Below are positions 14,178-23,471 of a stretch of DNA of 36,989 bases, piece after piece. Positions within the stretch are counted from its first letter, which is position 1, and each line of letters opens with the position of its first letter. The stretch spans positions 1-36,989 of the forward strand of contig JAFGXQ010000236.1 of the NCBI GenBank assembly GCA_016936575.1, written 5' to 3'. Below the pieces are notes generated by a model. It was not told where the DNA came from and searched no databases. It was given only the letters and a program-made list of their open reading frames with translations. A program made the position numbers and the translations under genes. The stretch comes from Deltaproteobacteria bacterium. GTDB taxonomy: Bacteria; Myxococcota_A; Polyangia; JAAYKL01.

Positions 14178-16502
14178 TTGAATTATGTTCTTCATTTACG
14201 CGTCGTCGGACAATTGTTTCTGTTTGTGTGGGCGGCGACGGTTTCTTTTTGGGGCTGCGGCGCCGGGTGTAGCTGTGCGCCCAAAGAAAAGAGCAGGACG
14301 TCGGACGATACTGCCGATACGGAATCGGTGAGAACAGAATCAGCCGGCCAAACATCGACGGCGCCGGTTGATTTGGTGGCTATCGGACGCAGTATTGAGT
14401 TCGGGAAATATCAGGATGCGGGGCAGGCGCTTCAAACGCATGTGTTGGAATCCGATCGCACGCGATATCTGGGAGCATTGTTGGCTGATAAAACCAGCGA
14501 ATTCACACAGGTTCTTTCTCTGCTTGGGGACGGGTTTTCTCCCAGCCACTCCGAGCTTGGGTATCGCGCCGCGTTGCTCAAAATAAACGCACTGGCGAAA
14601 CTGGAACGGTTTGACGAGGCCATTCACGAAGCCAACACGTTGCTTGATACCCATCGGCTTTCCAAAGGAGACAAGAGAGACTTGGTGGAGCAAATCGGAG
14701 ATTTTCACCTTCAAATTAAACAGTATGACAAAGCCGTTGCGTCATTTGGTGATGCGGCGAGATGGTCCGGCCCCTCTCGAAATGCGAGAATCGTCGTGAA
14801 ATCAGCACGGGCACTGCTGCTCGACAATCAGCCGGAAAAAGCCGTTTCGCGCCTGGCGGCTCTGGCACTTGATGACGGTGGTGCGCGAGTCATGAACGAT
14901 GCGTACGCACTACTTGTCGAATATCATCTGGTTCCCGACTGGAGTGTGGAAGATCGGTTGAAACGGTTGGAGGCGCTGCTGAACAACAAGAGTTGGGATG
15001 AGGCAGCAGCAGAAATAGAACAGTTGTCAACAGGCGCCAATGGAAAACTGGCCAAAGAGCTGCGGTGGCAGCGGGCGAATATGTTGTTTCAGCGTCGTGG
15101 ACATTATAAGGATGCTCTGGAGGCGTTCGCATCGGTTGTGAAAGACGGTGCGCCCCATGGCGATCAGGCAGCCTTCCTGTCGGCGCGCACATTGTCGCGA
15201 CTGGATCGGGATGAGGAAGCTATCAAGGCGTTCGACGCATACGCGAAGAAAACGAAAAATAACAGCAATAGAGATATGGCGTGTTTCTATGCCGCCCGTC
15301 TGGAGTATTATTTGGGCAGGCACGGGGATGCACTTTCTCATTTCGAGAAACTGGTCGGCAACGGAACCCGAATAAAACGGTCGTTCTTGGATGGGGGCAC
15401 AGTCCGAGATGCGCATTTTCTGGCAGGCATGTCCGCATATTTGGAAAAGAAATACGATTCGGCGATGGCTCATTTTGTTGCGGGTTCCCGCGGCTCTCAA
15501 AGCACCACGGCCAGACTGCGAAATGACTATTGGCATGCGGCATCGCTGTTTGAAACCGACGCCCAAAAAGGAAAGACTGCGTTGGAATCGATTTGCGCCC
15601 GGGAGCCGACCAACTGGTATGCGCTGTTTGCAACGATACGGCTGCGGGATGCGGAAGTGGAGACTTCGTTATGTTCGGTGTTTCTAACGGAAACGGCGAG
15701 CGCGGATGCGGCTGAGGCATTTGATTTAGCGCACACAGCCAAGCTCGCAGCGCAAGCGACCGAACCGGAGCTGTCGCTTGAAAAAATGTCGAGCAAAGCA
15801 GCCTTGTATGCTTCGATGGGGCTGTATCGACCTGCGGCTGAGGCGTTGCACGAGGCAGAAGTGAGCAAGAAGGTGCATGCGAAAGAAAAAGACTGGACAC
15901 TGCACTATCTGCTGCTGGATGCGCCCCAGTATGCCATACGCAGTGCCAGCATCGGATTGAATTGGAAACGGTACGAAGAAGATACGTGGAGCGCGATGAC
16001 CGCATACCCGGTTCCGTATCTGGAAATGGTGGCGGAGCAACAGAAACGGCATTCCCTGCCGCCGTTCCTGATTTACGCGATTGCACGCAAGGAAAGTCTG
16101 TTTGATCCGTTTGCGGTATCGTATGTAGGCGCTATGGGAATGATGCAAATGATGCCCGCGACCTACGAAACCAATCGCAAACGGGCGGGGTTGCCGAAAT
16201 TGAAGGAAGGCGCGTTGCCGGGACCGGCGGATTCCATTGTGGCCGGTGGGTTTGAGCTGGCACACTTGCTTGAAATATTCGATGGCAATCTGCCTCTGGC
16301 GATTATGGCGTACAACGGTGGCAGCAAAGCTGTGGAACGTTGGATCAGCCGCTCCGGTGACTATCCGATGGACGTGTTTGTTGAAAAGGCCGGATTTGCG
16401 CAAACACGGAATTACGTTCGCGGCGTGTATCAGAATCTGGTGCGCTACAGCCAACTGTACCAAGGGCCGCTGCCCCCGTTGCCGCGGGGGGTGTCGGATT
16501 GA
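14178..16502 (+). CDS. slt: Slt-type soluble lytic transglycosylase with helical repeats
   Basis: 774 aa; TTG start at 14178, with GGGAGGAG about 9 bases upstream. A signal segment ends in WGC, so it may be a lipoprotein. Residues about 45-590 form TPR-like alpha-helical repeats, as in the Slt70 doughnut. The C-terminal transglycosylase domain (about 615-755) has the catalytic Glu639 in ARKESLFDP, then GAMGMMQMMPAT, AYNGG and TRNYV, all hallmark motifs of lytic transglycosylase family 1. The enzyme cleaves MurNAc-GlcNAc bonds in peptidoglycan to form 1,6-anhydro ends, in the periplasm. It is longer than E. coli Slt70. It converges on murC with only 32 bp between the genes and no obvious terminator. 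Confidence 0.9.
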   Translation: MNYVLHLRVVGQLFLFVWAATVSFWGCGAGCSCAPKEKSRTSDDTADTESVRTESAGQTSTAPVDLVAIGRSIEFGKYQDAGQALQTHVLESDRTRYLGALLADKTSEFTQVLSLLGDGFSPSHSELGYRAALLKINALAKLERFDEAIHEANTLLDTHRLSKGDKRDLVEQIGDFHLQIKQYDKAVASFGDAARWSGPSRNARIVVKSARALLLDNQPEKAVSRLAALALDDGGARVMNDAYALLVEYHLVPDWSVEDRLKRLEALLNNKSWDEAAAEIEQLSTGANGKLAKELRWQRANMLFQRRGHYKDALEAFASVVKDGAPHGDQAAFLSARTLSRLDRDEEAIKAFDAYAKKTKNNSNRDMACFYAARLEYYLGRHGDALSHFEKLVGNGTRIKRSFLDGGTVRDAHFLAGMSAYLEKKYDSAMAHFVAGSRGSQSTTARLRNDYWHAASLFETDAQKGKTALESICAREPTNWYALFATIRLRDAEVETSLCSVFLTETASADAAEAFDLAHTAKLAAQATEPELSLEKMSSKAALYASMGLYRPAAEALHEAEVSKKVHAKEKDWTLHYLLLDAPQYAIRSASIGLNWKRYEEDTWSAMTAYPVPYLEMVAEQQKRHSLPPFLIYAIARKESLFDPFAVSYVGAMGMMQMMPATYETNRKRAGLPKLKEGALPGPADSIVAGGFELAHLLEIFDGNLPLAIMAYNGGSKAVERWISRSGDYPMDVFVEKAGFAQTRNYVRGVYQNLVRYSQLYQGPLPPLPRGVSD

Positions 16503-16534
16503 GCGGCAAAGCGAAAGTTGCGCAATAGGGGGGA

Positions 16535-17935
16535 TTATTTCTGCAGGGCCGAAAGCACCCGGTGCGCCACGTCGTAGATGTTGCCGGCGCCCACGGTGAT
16601 AAATACATCCCCCGGTTGCAACAGCCACAATGCCGTCGCAGTCGTGTTTTCAAAAGATTCTGTGTAGGTTGCGTCCGTTCCCGCTTCCTGAATTTTAACC
16701 GCCAGGTTTTTTGAATTGATATCGGCGGGGCGTTCGATGTCCCGTGCGATATAGATGTCAGGAAGCAGAACATGGTCTGCGAGTTTAAATGCCGCGGCAA
16801 ATTCAGTAAAGAAAAATTTTGTGCGCGAAATTTGGTGGGGCTGAAACGCCACAACGATTCGTGCGGTTGTAAACCGCTGCCTGGCCCCCTGAAGCATTGC
16901 GCGAATTTCAGTGGGATGGTGCGCGTAGTCATCAATCACTGTAATATCTCGGGCAATACCAATTTGTTCAAATCGACGATTCACACCGCTGAATTCTGAA
17001 ATTCCTCGGGCCAGCGCCTTGGCGGAAATTCCCAACTGGAGGCCGGCGACGAATGACGCCAACGCATTCAGAACGTTGTGATGACCCGGCAACCGCAGCG
17101 AAATGGTAGCCAGCTCAGTGTTGTTGTGAGTCACCTGAAAAATCAGTTGGTTGTTTTGATTTTGAATGTTCGTCGCAGTGAACATCGCGTCGGTGAATCC
17201 GTAACTGACAGAATGTCCACTGAAGCGTGACGCGAGTTTTTTGGCTGCCGGACTTTCCGCACAATAGATGAGTTTGCCGTCGTTCGGCAGGTTCTCGACG
17301 AAATGTGCGAAACTGTCGATGATGTCGTTCAGGTCGGCATATATATCGAGGTGATCGGCTTCAATGTTGGTGATCACGGCGATTTTGGGGTGGAGGTTGT
17401 AAAAGGAACGATCGTATTCGCAGGCCTCTGCAACAAGATAGGTATTGCCCCCGTGCGCGCCCGCTCCGAACTGTTCGATGTATCCGCCGATGACAAATCC
17501 CGGGTCCAGCCCGGCACCGCGTAGCGCGGCAACCGTAAGCGCGGATGTACTGGTTTTGCCGTGTGTCCCAGCAACGGCGATACCGGTGAACGAGTTCATC
17601 ACAACGCCCAGCATGGCAGCGTATTTGATGACGGGAATTCCCTTTTCCTGCGCCGCAGTCAGTTCCGGGTGCGTCGGGGGCAATGCGGCGGTGGTGACCA
17701 CCAATTGCGTGTTGTTGGTGATAGTGGAGCCATCCTGGGTTGTAAACACGTCTATCCCAGCCATTTCCAGTCGCGTACGGGTCGCACCGTCAATGGATGG
17801 ATCGGTTCCCCGAACCCGAAACCCCTTCTGAGTAAGCAGGGTGGCAAGTCCGTTCATGGCGCTTCCACCGATACCGCACAAATGAATCGGTTGTTCCAAA
17901 CGAAGGTCTTCCAGCTTTTGGATTGATGATGTCAT
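16535..17935 (-). CDS. murC: UDP-N-acetylmuramate--L-alanine ligase
   Basis: 466 aa, the usual MurC length. N-terminal Rossmann motif GIGGSAMNGL (21-30) binds the UDP-sugar; the ATP loop GTHGKTS (123-129) is typical of Mur ligases; the central EACEYDRSF and TNIEADHLD, then DDYAHHPTE (about 343) in the C-terminal domain, fit MurC. EACEYDRSF resembles Gram-positive-style MurC (EACEY) more than the EADESD of enterobacteria. It adds L-Ala to UDP-MurNAc in the cytoplasm, the first step of stem peptide synthesis. The gene is outside any mur-fts cluster but next to an Slt-type enzyme. Mpl is less likely from motifs and length. Confidence 0.9.
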   Translation of the reverse strand: MTSSIQKLEDLRLEQPIHLCGIGGSAMNGLATLLTQKGFRVRGTDPSIDGATRTRLEMAGIDVFTTQDGSTITNNTQLVVTTAALPPTHPELTAAQEKGIPVIKYAAMLGVVMNSFTGIAVAGTHGKTSTSALTVAALRGAGLDPGFVIGGYIEQFGAGAHGGNTYLVAEACEYDRSFYNLHPKIAVITNIEADHLDIYADLNDIIDSFAHFVENLPNDGKLIYCAESPAAKKLASRFSGHSVSYGFTDAMFTATNIQNQNNQLIFQVTHNNTELATISLRLPGHHNVLNALASFVAGLQLGISAKALARGISEFSGVNRRFEQIGIARDITVIDDYAHHPTEIRAMLQGARQRFTTARIVVAFQPHQISRTKFFFTEFAAAFKLADHVLLPDIYIARDIERPADINSKNLAVKIQEAGTDATYTESFENTTATALWLLQPGDVFITVGAGNIYDVAHRVLSALQK

Positions 17936-18031
17936 GATTGATGTGGATGCACGCTTCAGCTGCGAAAGTCAATCACCTAGCATGAATTTTTATATCGTTG
18001 AAAAGGGGAACAAGCTCGGGAGAAATCTGTT

Positions 18032-20806
18032 TCAGGAGCAGCCGGAGGTCGAACCGCAGTTGATGCAGCGATGGCAGGAACCATTGCGCACCATAATGGA
18101 ACCGCATTCCGGACACGGAGGCGCATCGACCTCTGCCTGGAAGCCGACCATGGTCTGCGGTGCGGGAGGTATGGAACTGACCGTGCTTGATGCGCTGTCC
18201 GCAGTCACTGCCGGCGCCGGAGGAATACTTGTCAGTCCGGGAATAATGGACGGGAATCCCTCAGCCATCGGCTTGAGGAAACGCAGATTCATCCAACGGA
18301 AAATGTAGTCCATAATGGATTTGGCAATTGGAATTTCCGGGTTTCGGGTAATGCCCGACGGTTCAAACCGGGTATGACTGAATTTGTCCACCAGGACTTC
18401 CAACGGCACGCCATACTGCAACGCGAGGGAAATCGCTGTGGCGAAAGAATCCATCAATCCGGAAACCACTGAACCTTCCTTGGCCATGCGAATGAAGATT
18501 TCGCCCACTTTGCCGTCGTCGTACAAGCCGGCGGTGATGTATCCCTCATGGCCGGAGATGTCGAACTTGTGCGTAATGCTCTGGCGCTCGTCCGGTAGAC
18601 GTCGACGAGACATGGAGGGGTCGTATTCCGCACCGATACCCATTCCGGCCACCGGATTCTGGCTTCCTTCCTTCAACTGTAGCGGTTGGGTGCGTTTGGA
18701 GCCGTCGCGATAAATGGCCACCGCTTTTAAACCGAGTTTCCAAGCGTCCACGTAGGCATCGAAGATGTCCTGCGGGGTTGCATCGGTCGGCATATTCACC
18801 GTCTTAGAAATAGCACCGGAGATGAACGGCTGCACCGCCGCCATCATACGAATATGGCCGCCGGGTTCAATACAGCGCGAACCGTTTTCGGCTTTGAATG
18901 CGCAGTCGAAGATGGGCAAATGTTCATTCTTCATTCCGGGAGCGCCCTCGATGGTGCCGGTTTCATCAATGTAGTCCACAATTGCCTGCGCGTCCGCTTC
19001 CTCATAACCGAGGCGTTCCAGCGCTGCGTAAACTGAGTTGTTGACGATTTTCAGTACACCGCCGCCAACCAGGTTTTTGTATTTCACCAGAGCAATGTCC
19101 GGCTCTACACCGGTGGTGTCACAGTCCATCATGAACGCAATCGTTCCGGTGGGAGCAAGCACCGTGGACTGGGCATTACGGAAGCCTTTTTTAGAGCCAA
19201 CAGCGATGGCATTGTCCCATGCTTCTTTGGCGGCTTCAATAATCCACGGCGATGCCAGTTCCTCGTCGATATCATCGACTGCATTGCGGTGCATCTGCAT
19301 CACATCCAGCATGGGTTCCGCATTTTGGGTGTAGTGCTCAAACGGACCGATGGTGCCTGCCATCCGGGCGGATTGTGCGTAGGCTTCACCTGTCATTAGA
19401 GCGGTAATCGCTGCGGCATAGGAACGACCCGCATCACTGTCATAAGGCGTACCGCGACGCATCAGCAGGGCGCCCAGGTTGGCATAGCCCAGTCCGAGAG
19501 GACGATACAAATGACTGTTCAGCCCAATTTTCGCAGTGGGGTACTGGGCGTTGTCGACAAAGATATCTTGAGCGGTAATCATGATATCTACGGCATGCTT
19601 AAAGAGATCAATGTCAAAATCTCCGTTTTCATTTATAAATCGCATCAGGTTCAGGGATGCCAGGTTGCAGGCGGAGTTGTCGAGGAACATATATTCTGAG
19701 CAGGGATTTGAGGCGTTGATGCGTCCGGAAGCTTTGCAGGTATGCCATTTGTTGCAGGCATCATCGAACTGCATACCCGGGTCGCCGCAGACATGTGTGG
19801 CTTCTGCGATTTGGTTCATGATATCTTTGGCGCGCAGTTTCTCTATCGGTTCTCCGGTTTTCACGGCGATGGTTTCGTATTCGCTGTCGTTCACAACCGC
19901 TTCCATAAAGGAGTCTCTGGCGCGAACGGAGTTATTCGAATTCTGAAAGAACACCGAGTTGTAGGCTTCGCCGTTGATGTCGCCGCCGTAGCCTGCGTCA
20001 ATCAACGCCCACGCCTTTTTCTCTTCGTGAACCTTGCAATCGATGAATTCGCGAATGTCGGGGTGATGGGCATTCAGGATAACCATTTTGGCTGCCCGTC
20101 GGGTTTTGCCGCCGCTTTTGATCACACCGGCAAACGCGTCGAAGCCGCGCATGAATGACACCGGGCCGGATGCCTGTCCCCCGGTGGACAATGACTCCCT
20201 GGAAGAACGGATGCTCGACAGGTTGGTGCCGGAACCGGAACCGCCCTTGAACAGATGCGCTTCCGTGCCCGCCAGCTCCATAATGGATTCCATGGTGTCA
20301 TCAACCGAGTTGATGAAACATGCGGATGCCTGCGGCTGTGTGTCGATACCGACGTTGAACCATACGGGACTGTTAAATGTGGCCATCTGGTGAAGAAGAA
20401 TATGAATCAGTTCCTGCTCAAACGTTTCGGCGTCATGCTCTGACGCGAAGTACCCGTCTTTTCGTCCCCATGCGCAGATGCAGTTGACGACACGGTCGAT
20501 AATCTGTCTGATGGATGTTTCTCTGTCGGCGGTATCAGATTTACTTCTGAAATATTTCGATACAACCACATTGGTTGCCAACTGACTCCAGAACGCGGGA
20601 ATTTCCACATCGTTCATGTCGAGAATTTTTTCTCCCTTGTCGTTGGTAATACTGGCGGAGCGATATTCCCAGGTCACTTTGTCGTACGGATGCTCGCCGA
20701 CGCGTGTCAGTTTTCTGGAAAATTTCAATCCACCTCCCATTTTGGTTGCGCCGATTCCGGCTTCTTTGCCTGTTTCTTTTTTCTTCGTTTGCTCTATTGT
20801 GCTCAT
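18032..20806 (-). CDS. nrdJ: Adenosylcobalamin-dependent (class II) ribonucleotide reductase
   Basis: 924 aa from ATG 20806, with AGGAGA 7 bases upstream; the frame is open to 20899. The order of motifs is that of the large NrdJ type: SACFINSVDDT (first redox cysteine), the GGSGSGTNLSSIR loop, NPCSEYMFLDNSACNLASLNL (Asn-Cys-Glu active site with thiyl cysteine, then a further Cys) and GTIAFMMDCDTTGVEPD. After a flexible Pro/Ala region, a C-terminal CPECG and CHRCINCG cluster forms a zinc-ribbon or redox-active tail that probably re-reduces the active site. It makes deoxyribonucleotides with B12, independent of oxygen. No nrdAB or nrdD is visible in the window. The upstream region holds NrdR-like and DnaA-like sites. 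Confidence 0.93.
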   Translation of the reverse strand: MSTIEQTKKKETGKEAGIGATKMGGGLKFSRKLTRVGEHPYDKVTWEYRSASITNDKGEKILDMNDVEIPAFWSQLATNVVVSKYFRSKSDTADRETSIRQIIDRVVNCICAWGRKDGYFASEHDAETFEQELIHILLHQMATFNSPVWFNVGIDTQPQASACFINSVDDTMESIMELAGTEAHLFKGGSGSGTNLSSIRSSRESLSTGGQASGPVSFMRGFDAFAGVIKSGGKTRRAAKMVILNAHHPDIREFIDCKVHEEKKAWALIDAGYGGDINGEAYNSVFFQNSNNSVRARDSFMEAVVNDSEYETIAVKTGEPIEKLRAKDIMNQIAEATHVCGDPGMQFDDACNKWHTCKASGRINASNPCSEYMFLDNSACNLASLNLMRFINENGDFDIDLFKHAVDIMITAQDIFVDNAQYPTAKIGLNSHLYRPLGLGYANLGALLMRRGTPYDSDAGRSYAAAITALMTGEAYAQSARMAGTIGPFEHYTQNAEPMLDVMQMHRNAVDDIDEELASPWIIEAAKEAWDNAIAVGSKKGFRNAQSTVLAPTGTIAFMMDCDTTGVEPDIALVKYKNLVGGGVLKIVNNSVYAALERLGYEEADAQAIVDYIDETGTIEGAPGMKNEHLPIFDCAFKAENGSRCIEPGGHIRMMAAVQPFISGAISKTVNMPTDATPQDIFDAYVDAWKLGLKAVAIYRDGSKRTQPLQLKEGSQNPVAGMGIGAEYDPSMSRRRLPDERQSITHKFDISGHEGYITAGLYDDGKVGEIFIRMAKEGSVVSGLMDSFATAISLALQYGVPLEVLVDKFSHTRFEPSGITRNPEIPIAKSIMDYIFRWMNLRFLKPMAEGFPSIIPGLTSIPPAPAVTADSASSTVSSIPPAPQTMVGFQAEVDAPPCPECGSIMVRNGSCHRCINCGSTSGCS

Positions 20807-20992
20807 GCCCCATCTCCTGAAAAGCGTGTTTTTATCTATAGTAACCCCCAAATAATATCGTTTTTTGACGCAATTATCCGTGCGATCGATTTCATTCAAC
20901 GCTCAGAAAAAAACGATATTGAATAGCAATTTGTTCAGTGTTTGCCGCATTACGGTTTTTGCGCTTTTTACCCCTCAATGTCAAGAAATTTG

Positions 20993-21039
20993 ACACAATA
21001 TCTTGTGGTTTTTTTTGGGGATACACCCACATGTAGTGT
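20993..21039. promoter_or_regulatory. Tandem NrdR-like boxes
   Basis: ACACAATATCTTGTGG at 20993-21008 closely matches the palindromic NrdR box ACACWATATMTWGTGT. A weaker copy, CACCCACATGTAGTGT (21024-21039, 10 of 16 bases), starts 31 bases later, three helical turns, the spacing usual for NrdR box pairs. They are about 190 bp upstream of nrdJ. Confidence 0.6.
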
Positions 21040-21061
21040 TTGGGATGGCAAAGTTTCTGTT

Positions 21062-21121
21062 TTTTCCACAGGTTATCCCCACTGAACAAACAAGCTTTCC
21101 ACAGGTTATTCACGTTCAGTG
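21062..21121. promoter_or_regulatory. DnaA-box-like direct repeats with interleaved inverted repeat
   Basis: TTTCCACAGGTTAT occurs at 21063-21076 and again at 21096-21109, 33 bp apart. Near-DnaA boxes are TTATCCCCA (21073-21081), TTATTCACG (21106-21114) and, inverted, TTTTCCACA (21062-21070), each one base from consensus. CACTGAAC (21080-21087) and GTTCAGTG (21114-21121) form a perfect 8-bp inverted repeat. Confidence 0.5.
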
Positions 21122-21186
21122 TACAGTCGTTCAGCTTTGAAAACCGAGAAAAACAAAAAAAATGTCGGCAAAAAAAGGCCACTTTT

Positions 21187-21216
21187 TTGCCAATCGCCGT
21201 CCGGGCCTTTTATACA
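21187..21216 (+). promoter_or_regulatory. Putative promoter giving a leaderless ftsE transcript
   Basis: TTGCCA (21187-21192), 18-base spacer, TATACA (21211-21216). The start expected 7 bases downstream coincides with ATG 21223, which has no ribosome site. Confidence 0.35.
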
Positions 21217-21222
21217 TGTTAT

Positions 21223-22011
21223 ATGAGTACATTATACCAAACCGCAATTGCATCGTCTTCTCGTCGCTCACAAGCAGGGGCAGCGGAGCAGCCGTTGATT
21301 CGTCTTTTTCGCGTGAGCAAGTTTTTTAAACCCGAAAACCCCGCGTTGTTCGATATCTCGCTCGATATTGAACAAGGGGAGTTTCTGTATATCGCCGGAG
21401 CGTCCGGGGCGGGAAAGAGCACGCTGTTGAATCTGCTCCACTTGAGTACGCAGGTGGACACCGGTTCCATTCAGTTCAACGGTCACGATGTCTCGTCGCT
21501 GAAGCCTTCTGCGGTGTCGGTATTGCGACGTTCCATGGGGATTATTTTTCAGGATTTTAAGTTAATCGAGGATTTGAGTGTGGCCGCGAATATCGGTTTG
21601 CCACTGGAAGTCATCGGCGTTTCTCCGGCGTATATTCATCAACGGGTCAGTGAGGTGCTGGATGAGGTGGGGCTTTCCGGAATTGAAAATGAAATGGCCG
21701 GCACATTGTCGGGCGGCGAGCAGCAGCGTGTGGCTATCGCTCGGGCGCTTGCGCCGAATCCTCAGTTGATTCTGGCAGATGAGCCCACCGGCAGTCTCGA
21801 TACCTACAGTGCTAATTTTGTTCTCGACATGCTTGAGTCAATTAACGAGAGAGGTGCGACTGTAGTGGTCGCCACGCACGATCGAATGTTGATGGCTGCG
21901 CGTCCCCATCGAACATTGGCGCTTGAGAACGGTAAGCTGGTTGGATTCTCGCGCAAAGGTGCGTTTAAAACCAAAGATGTGAAAAAAATAAAGAAGGCGG
22001 AGGCGGTGTAG
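21223..22011 (+). CDS. ftsE: Cell-division ABC ATPase FtsE
   Basis: 262 aa from ATG 21223, taken as the start because the frame upstream runs into the DnaA-box-like repeats. No ribosome site is visible. ABC ATPase motifs: Walker A GASGAGKST (59-67), Q-loop IIFQDFKLIEDLSV, signature LSGGEQQRVAIARAL, Walker B LILADEPTGSLD and switch His in VVATHD. The close match of the Q-loop and D-loop to FtsE, and the ftsX gene one base after its stop, support the assignment. FtsE and FtsX form an inner-membrane complex at the divisome that controls periplasmic peptidoglycan hydrolases. An N-terminal extension of about 25 Ser/Ala-rich residues is longer than in E. coli FtsE. Confidence 0.88.
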   Translation: MSTLYQTAIASSSRRSQAGAAEQPLIRLFRVSKFFKPENPALFDISLDIEQGEFLYIAGASGAGKSTLLNLLHLSTQVDTGSIQFNGHDVSSLKPSAVSVLRRSMGIIFQDFKLIEDLSVAANIGLPLEVIGVSPAYIHQRVSEVLDEVGLSGIENEMAGTLSGGEQQRVAIARALAPNPQLILADEPTGSLDTYSANFVLDMLESINERGATVVVATHDRMLMAARPHRTLALENGKLVGFSRKGAFKTKDVKKIKKAEAV

Positions 22012-22012
22012 C

Positions 22013-22930
22013 ATGGAACAGCAACAGGGAAAATGGATTCACAAATTAACGCATGTATTGCTTCGCGCCACAGGCGGTGTACGTAGACGACCATGGCTTC
22101 ATTTCTTTTCAACGTTTACGCTGGCGGCGGCGTTTTTAAGTTTTGCCGCCACATTGACTGTTGCCGTGAATTTGAATCAGCTCATCGGCGGGTGGGTCGG
22201 TAATTCAGAAATGACGGTGTATCTGAAGGACAGCACCACCAAAGAGGAGATGCAGAAGCTGAAAAATGCGGTGTTGGCGATCGACGGTGTCGATGAAGTA
22301 CATGCAACCACCAAAGAAGAGGCACGCGCCAACTTTGCCAAAGATTTGGGCGCATATGGCGACATCGGTTCATCGCTGCCCAAGAGCGCCTTTCCCGCGT
22401 CGCTTGATATTTATCTGACTGACGAACTTTCAAAAAGTAAGGACGGTCGACAACAGCTTGCGGCTCGACTGTCTAAAGTGAACATGATTGAGGAAGTGGA
22501 ACTGTACGAGGATTGGTTTGAACGGTTGTCGGCCATGAGTACCATGGGAAGAACCGCAGCCTGGGGGCTCGGCATTCTCGCAGCCGTGGTGGCGATATTG
22601 GTTGTTGCCGCAACGGTGCGAACGGGCGTCAGTGCGCGTCGGAAGGAAATTGCAGTGATGCGATTTGTGGGGGCGACGGGGCGGTACGTGCGGCTTCCAT
22701 TTCTGATAGAAGGAGCGGCAGAAGCAACGATTGCGATGGGCGGTGCGTTGATTGCGCTTCACTATCTGATGGAACATGTGGACGGTGTGCTGGGCAGCAT
22801 TATGCCGCTGCTCGGGGGGGGGAGTATCCTCCGACTGGGTGCGCCGGTGTTGTTGTATATGCTGGGCGGCGGATTATTGGCCGGGGTTATCGGCGCGCGG
22901 TTGTCGCTTCGAAAGCTGGAGGAGGCATAG
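22013..22930 (+). CDS. ftsX: Cell-division membrane protein FtsX
   Basis: 305 aa; begins one base after the ftsE stop. One TM helix (about 30-52), a periplasmic domain (about 55-170) starting MTVYLKDSTTKEEMQKL and including the typical FtsX stretch SLPKSAFPASLDIYL, then three TM helices (about 182-205, 228-250 and 268-295) with the FtsX-type cytosolic segment RRKEIAVMRFVGAT between TM2 and TM3. It transmits ATP hydrolysis by FtsE to a periplasmic hydrolase activator; the next gene encodes a candidate for that partner. Confidence 0.9.
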   Translation: MEQQQGKWIHKLTHVLLRATGGVRRRPWLHFFSTFTLAAAFLSFAATLTVAVNLNQLIGGWVGNSEMTVYLKDSTTKEEMQKLKNAVLAIDGVDEVHATTKEEARANFAKDLGAYGDIGSSLPKSAFPASLDIYLTDELSKSKDGRQQLAARLSKVNMIEEVELYEDWFERLSAMSTMGRTAAWGLGILAAVVAILVVAATVRTGVSARRKEIAVMRFVGATGRYVRLPFLIEGAAEATIAMGGALIALHYLMEHVDGVLGSIMPLLGGGSILRLGAPVLLYMLGGGLLAGVIGARLSLRKLEEA

Positions 22931-22933
22931 CAA

Positions 22934-23470
22934 GTGCGGTTTCGATTGATTTTAGGTGTGTTGGTTGGTTTGCTTTGTACCCAGGCATGGAGCGAGGACT
23001 TGTCTTATGTGGATGACGAGGAGCTGTCGGTGGAACTGGACTCCAGAACGCAGGATTTGGAGCGTACCAGAGCGCGAATCTCAGATGTGGAACGCCAGTT
23101 ACTGGCTCAGCAGAACGAAATTTTCAATTTGAAGCAGCAGCTTGAGCGGGTGGAACAGAAGTTGGTGCAGCGTACGAGTATGTTGTACCGTCTCAGTAAA
23201 AACGGAAAAAGTGTGCAGTATTTATTCAGTTCAAATTCGGCAACCGCTTTTGTGAAACGCATGCAGACGTTGAGAAAATTGGTCACTTCTGAGATGGATG
23301 AGAAGCGCGAATTAAGCGTGCAGCTGGCGCGCGCGACAGATGAAGTGAATACCCTGAAAGATGAGCGCAGCAGCGCCCAGACGCTGGCGACGCAGCTTGA
23401 AGCGGTGGTCGCGAATCTTCAGCAGGAACTTCAGCGGCGGCAGACCGCTCCTTTAAATGCATCATTTTAA
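22934..23470 (+). CDS. EnvC-like periplasmic coiled-coil protein lacking the LytM domain
   Basis: 178 aa; GTG start at 22934 with GGAGGAGG upstream, 3 bp after ftsX. Signal peptide 1-20 (cleavage after WS). Residues about 27-80 and 105-170 are coiled coil with many Gln, Glu, Arg and Leu. Between them LYRLSKNGKSVQYLFSS and the following AFVKRMQTLRKL match the EnvC-type hinge (LYRLG...LLLS...FLRRLRYLR). EnvC normally continues with a degenerate M23/LytM domain that activates amidases; here the protein stops after the second coil. The position after ftsEX suggests it is the FtsX-bound periplasmic arm. It may act through a separate hydrolase, or the window organism uses a minimal version. Confidence 0.72.
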   Translation: MRFRLILGVLVGLLCTQAWSEDLSYVDDEELSVELDSRTQDLERTRARISDVERQLLAQQNEIFNLKQQLERVEQKLVQRTSMLYRLSKNGKSVQYLFSSNSATAFVKRMQTLRKLVTSEMDEKRELSVQLARATDEVNTLKDERSSAQTLATQLEAVVANLQQELQRRQTAPLNASF

Positions 23471-23471
23471 T

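Larger units (their letters stand above)
20807..21222. other. 416-bp divergent control region of nrdJ and ftsE
   Basis: No gene is seen. It contains a consensus -35 TTGACA on the minus strand (20984-20979, no clear -10), NrdR-like boxes, a repeated DnaA-box-like block and the putative ftsE promoter. All are listed separately or as findings. Confidence 0.7.

Noticed and set aside
15223..16628. Long minus-strand frames opposite the slt-like gene
   Set aside because: Antisense shadows of a well-supported coding region; no ribosome site or recognisable domain.
21062..21121. Chromosomal origin of replication
   Set aside because: DnaA-like boxes are few and imperfect, there is no dnaA, dnaN, gidA or parAB gene nearby, and no clear AT-rich unwinding element. 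A promoter-linked DnaA site is the simpler reading.
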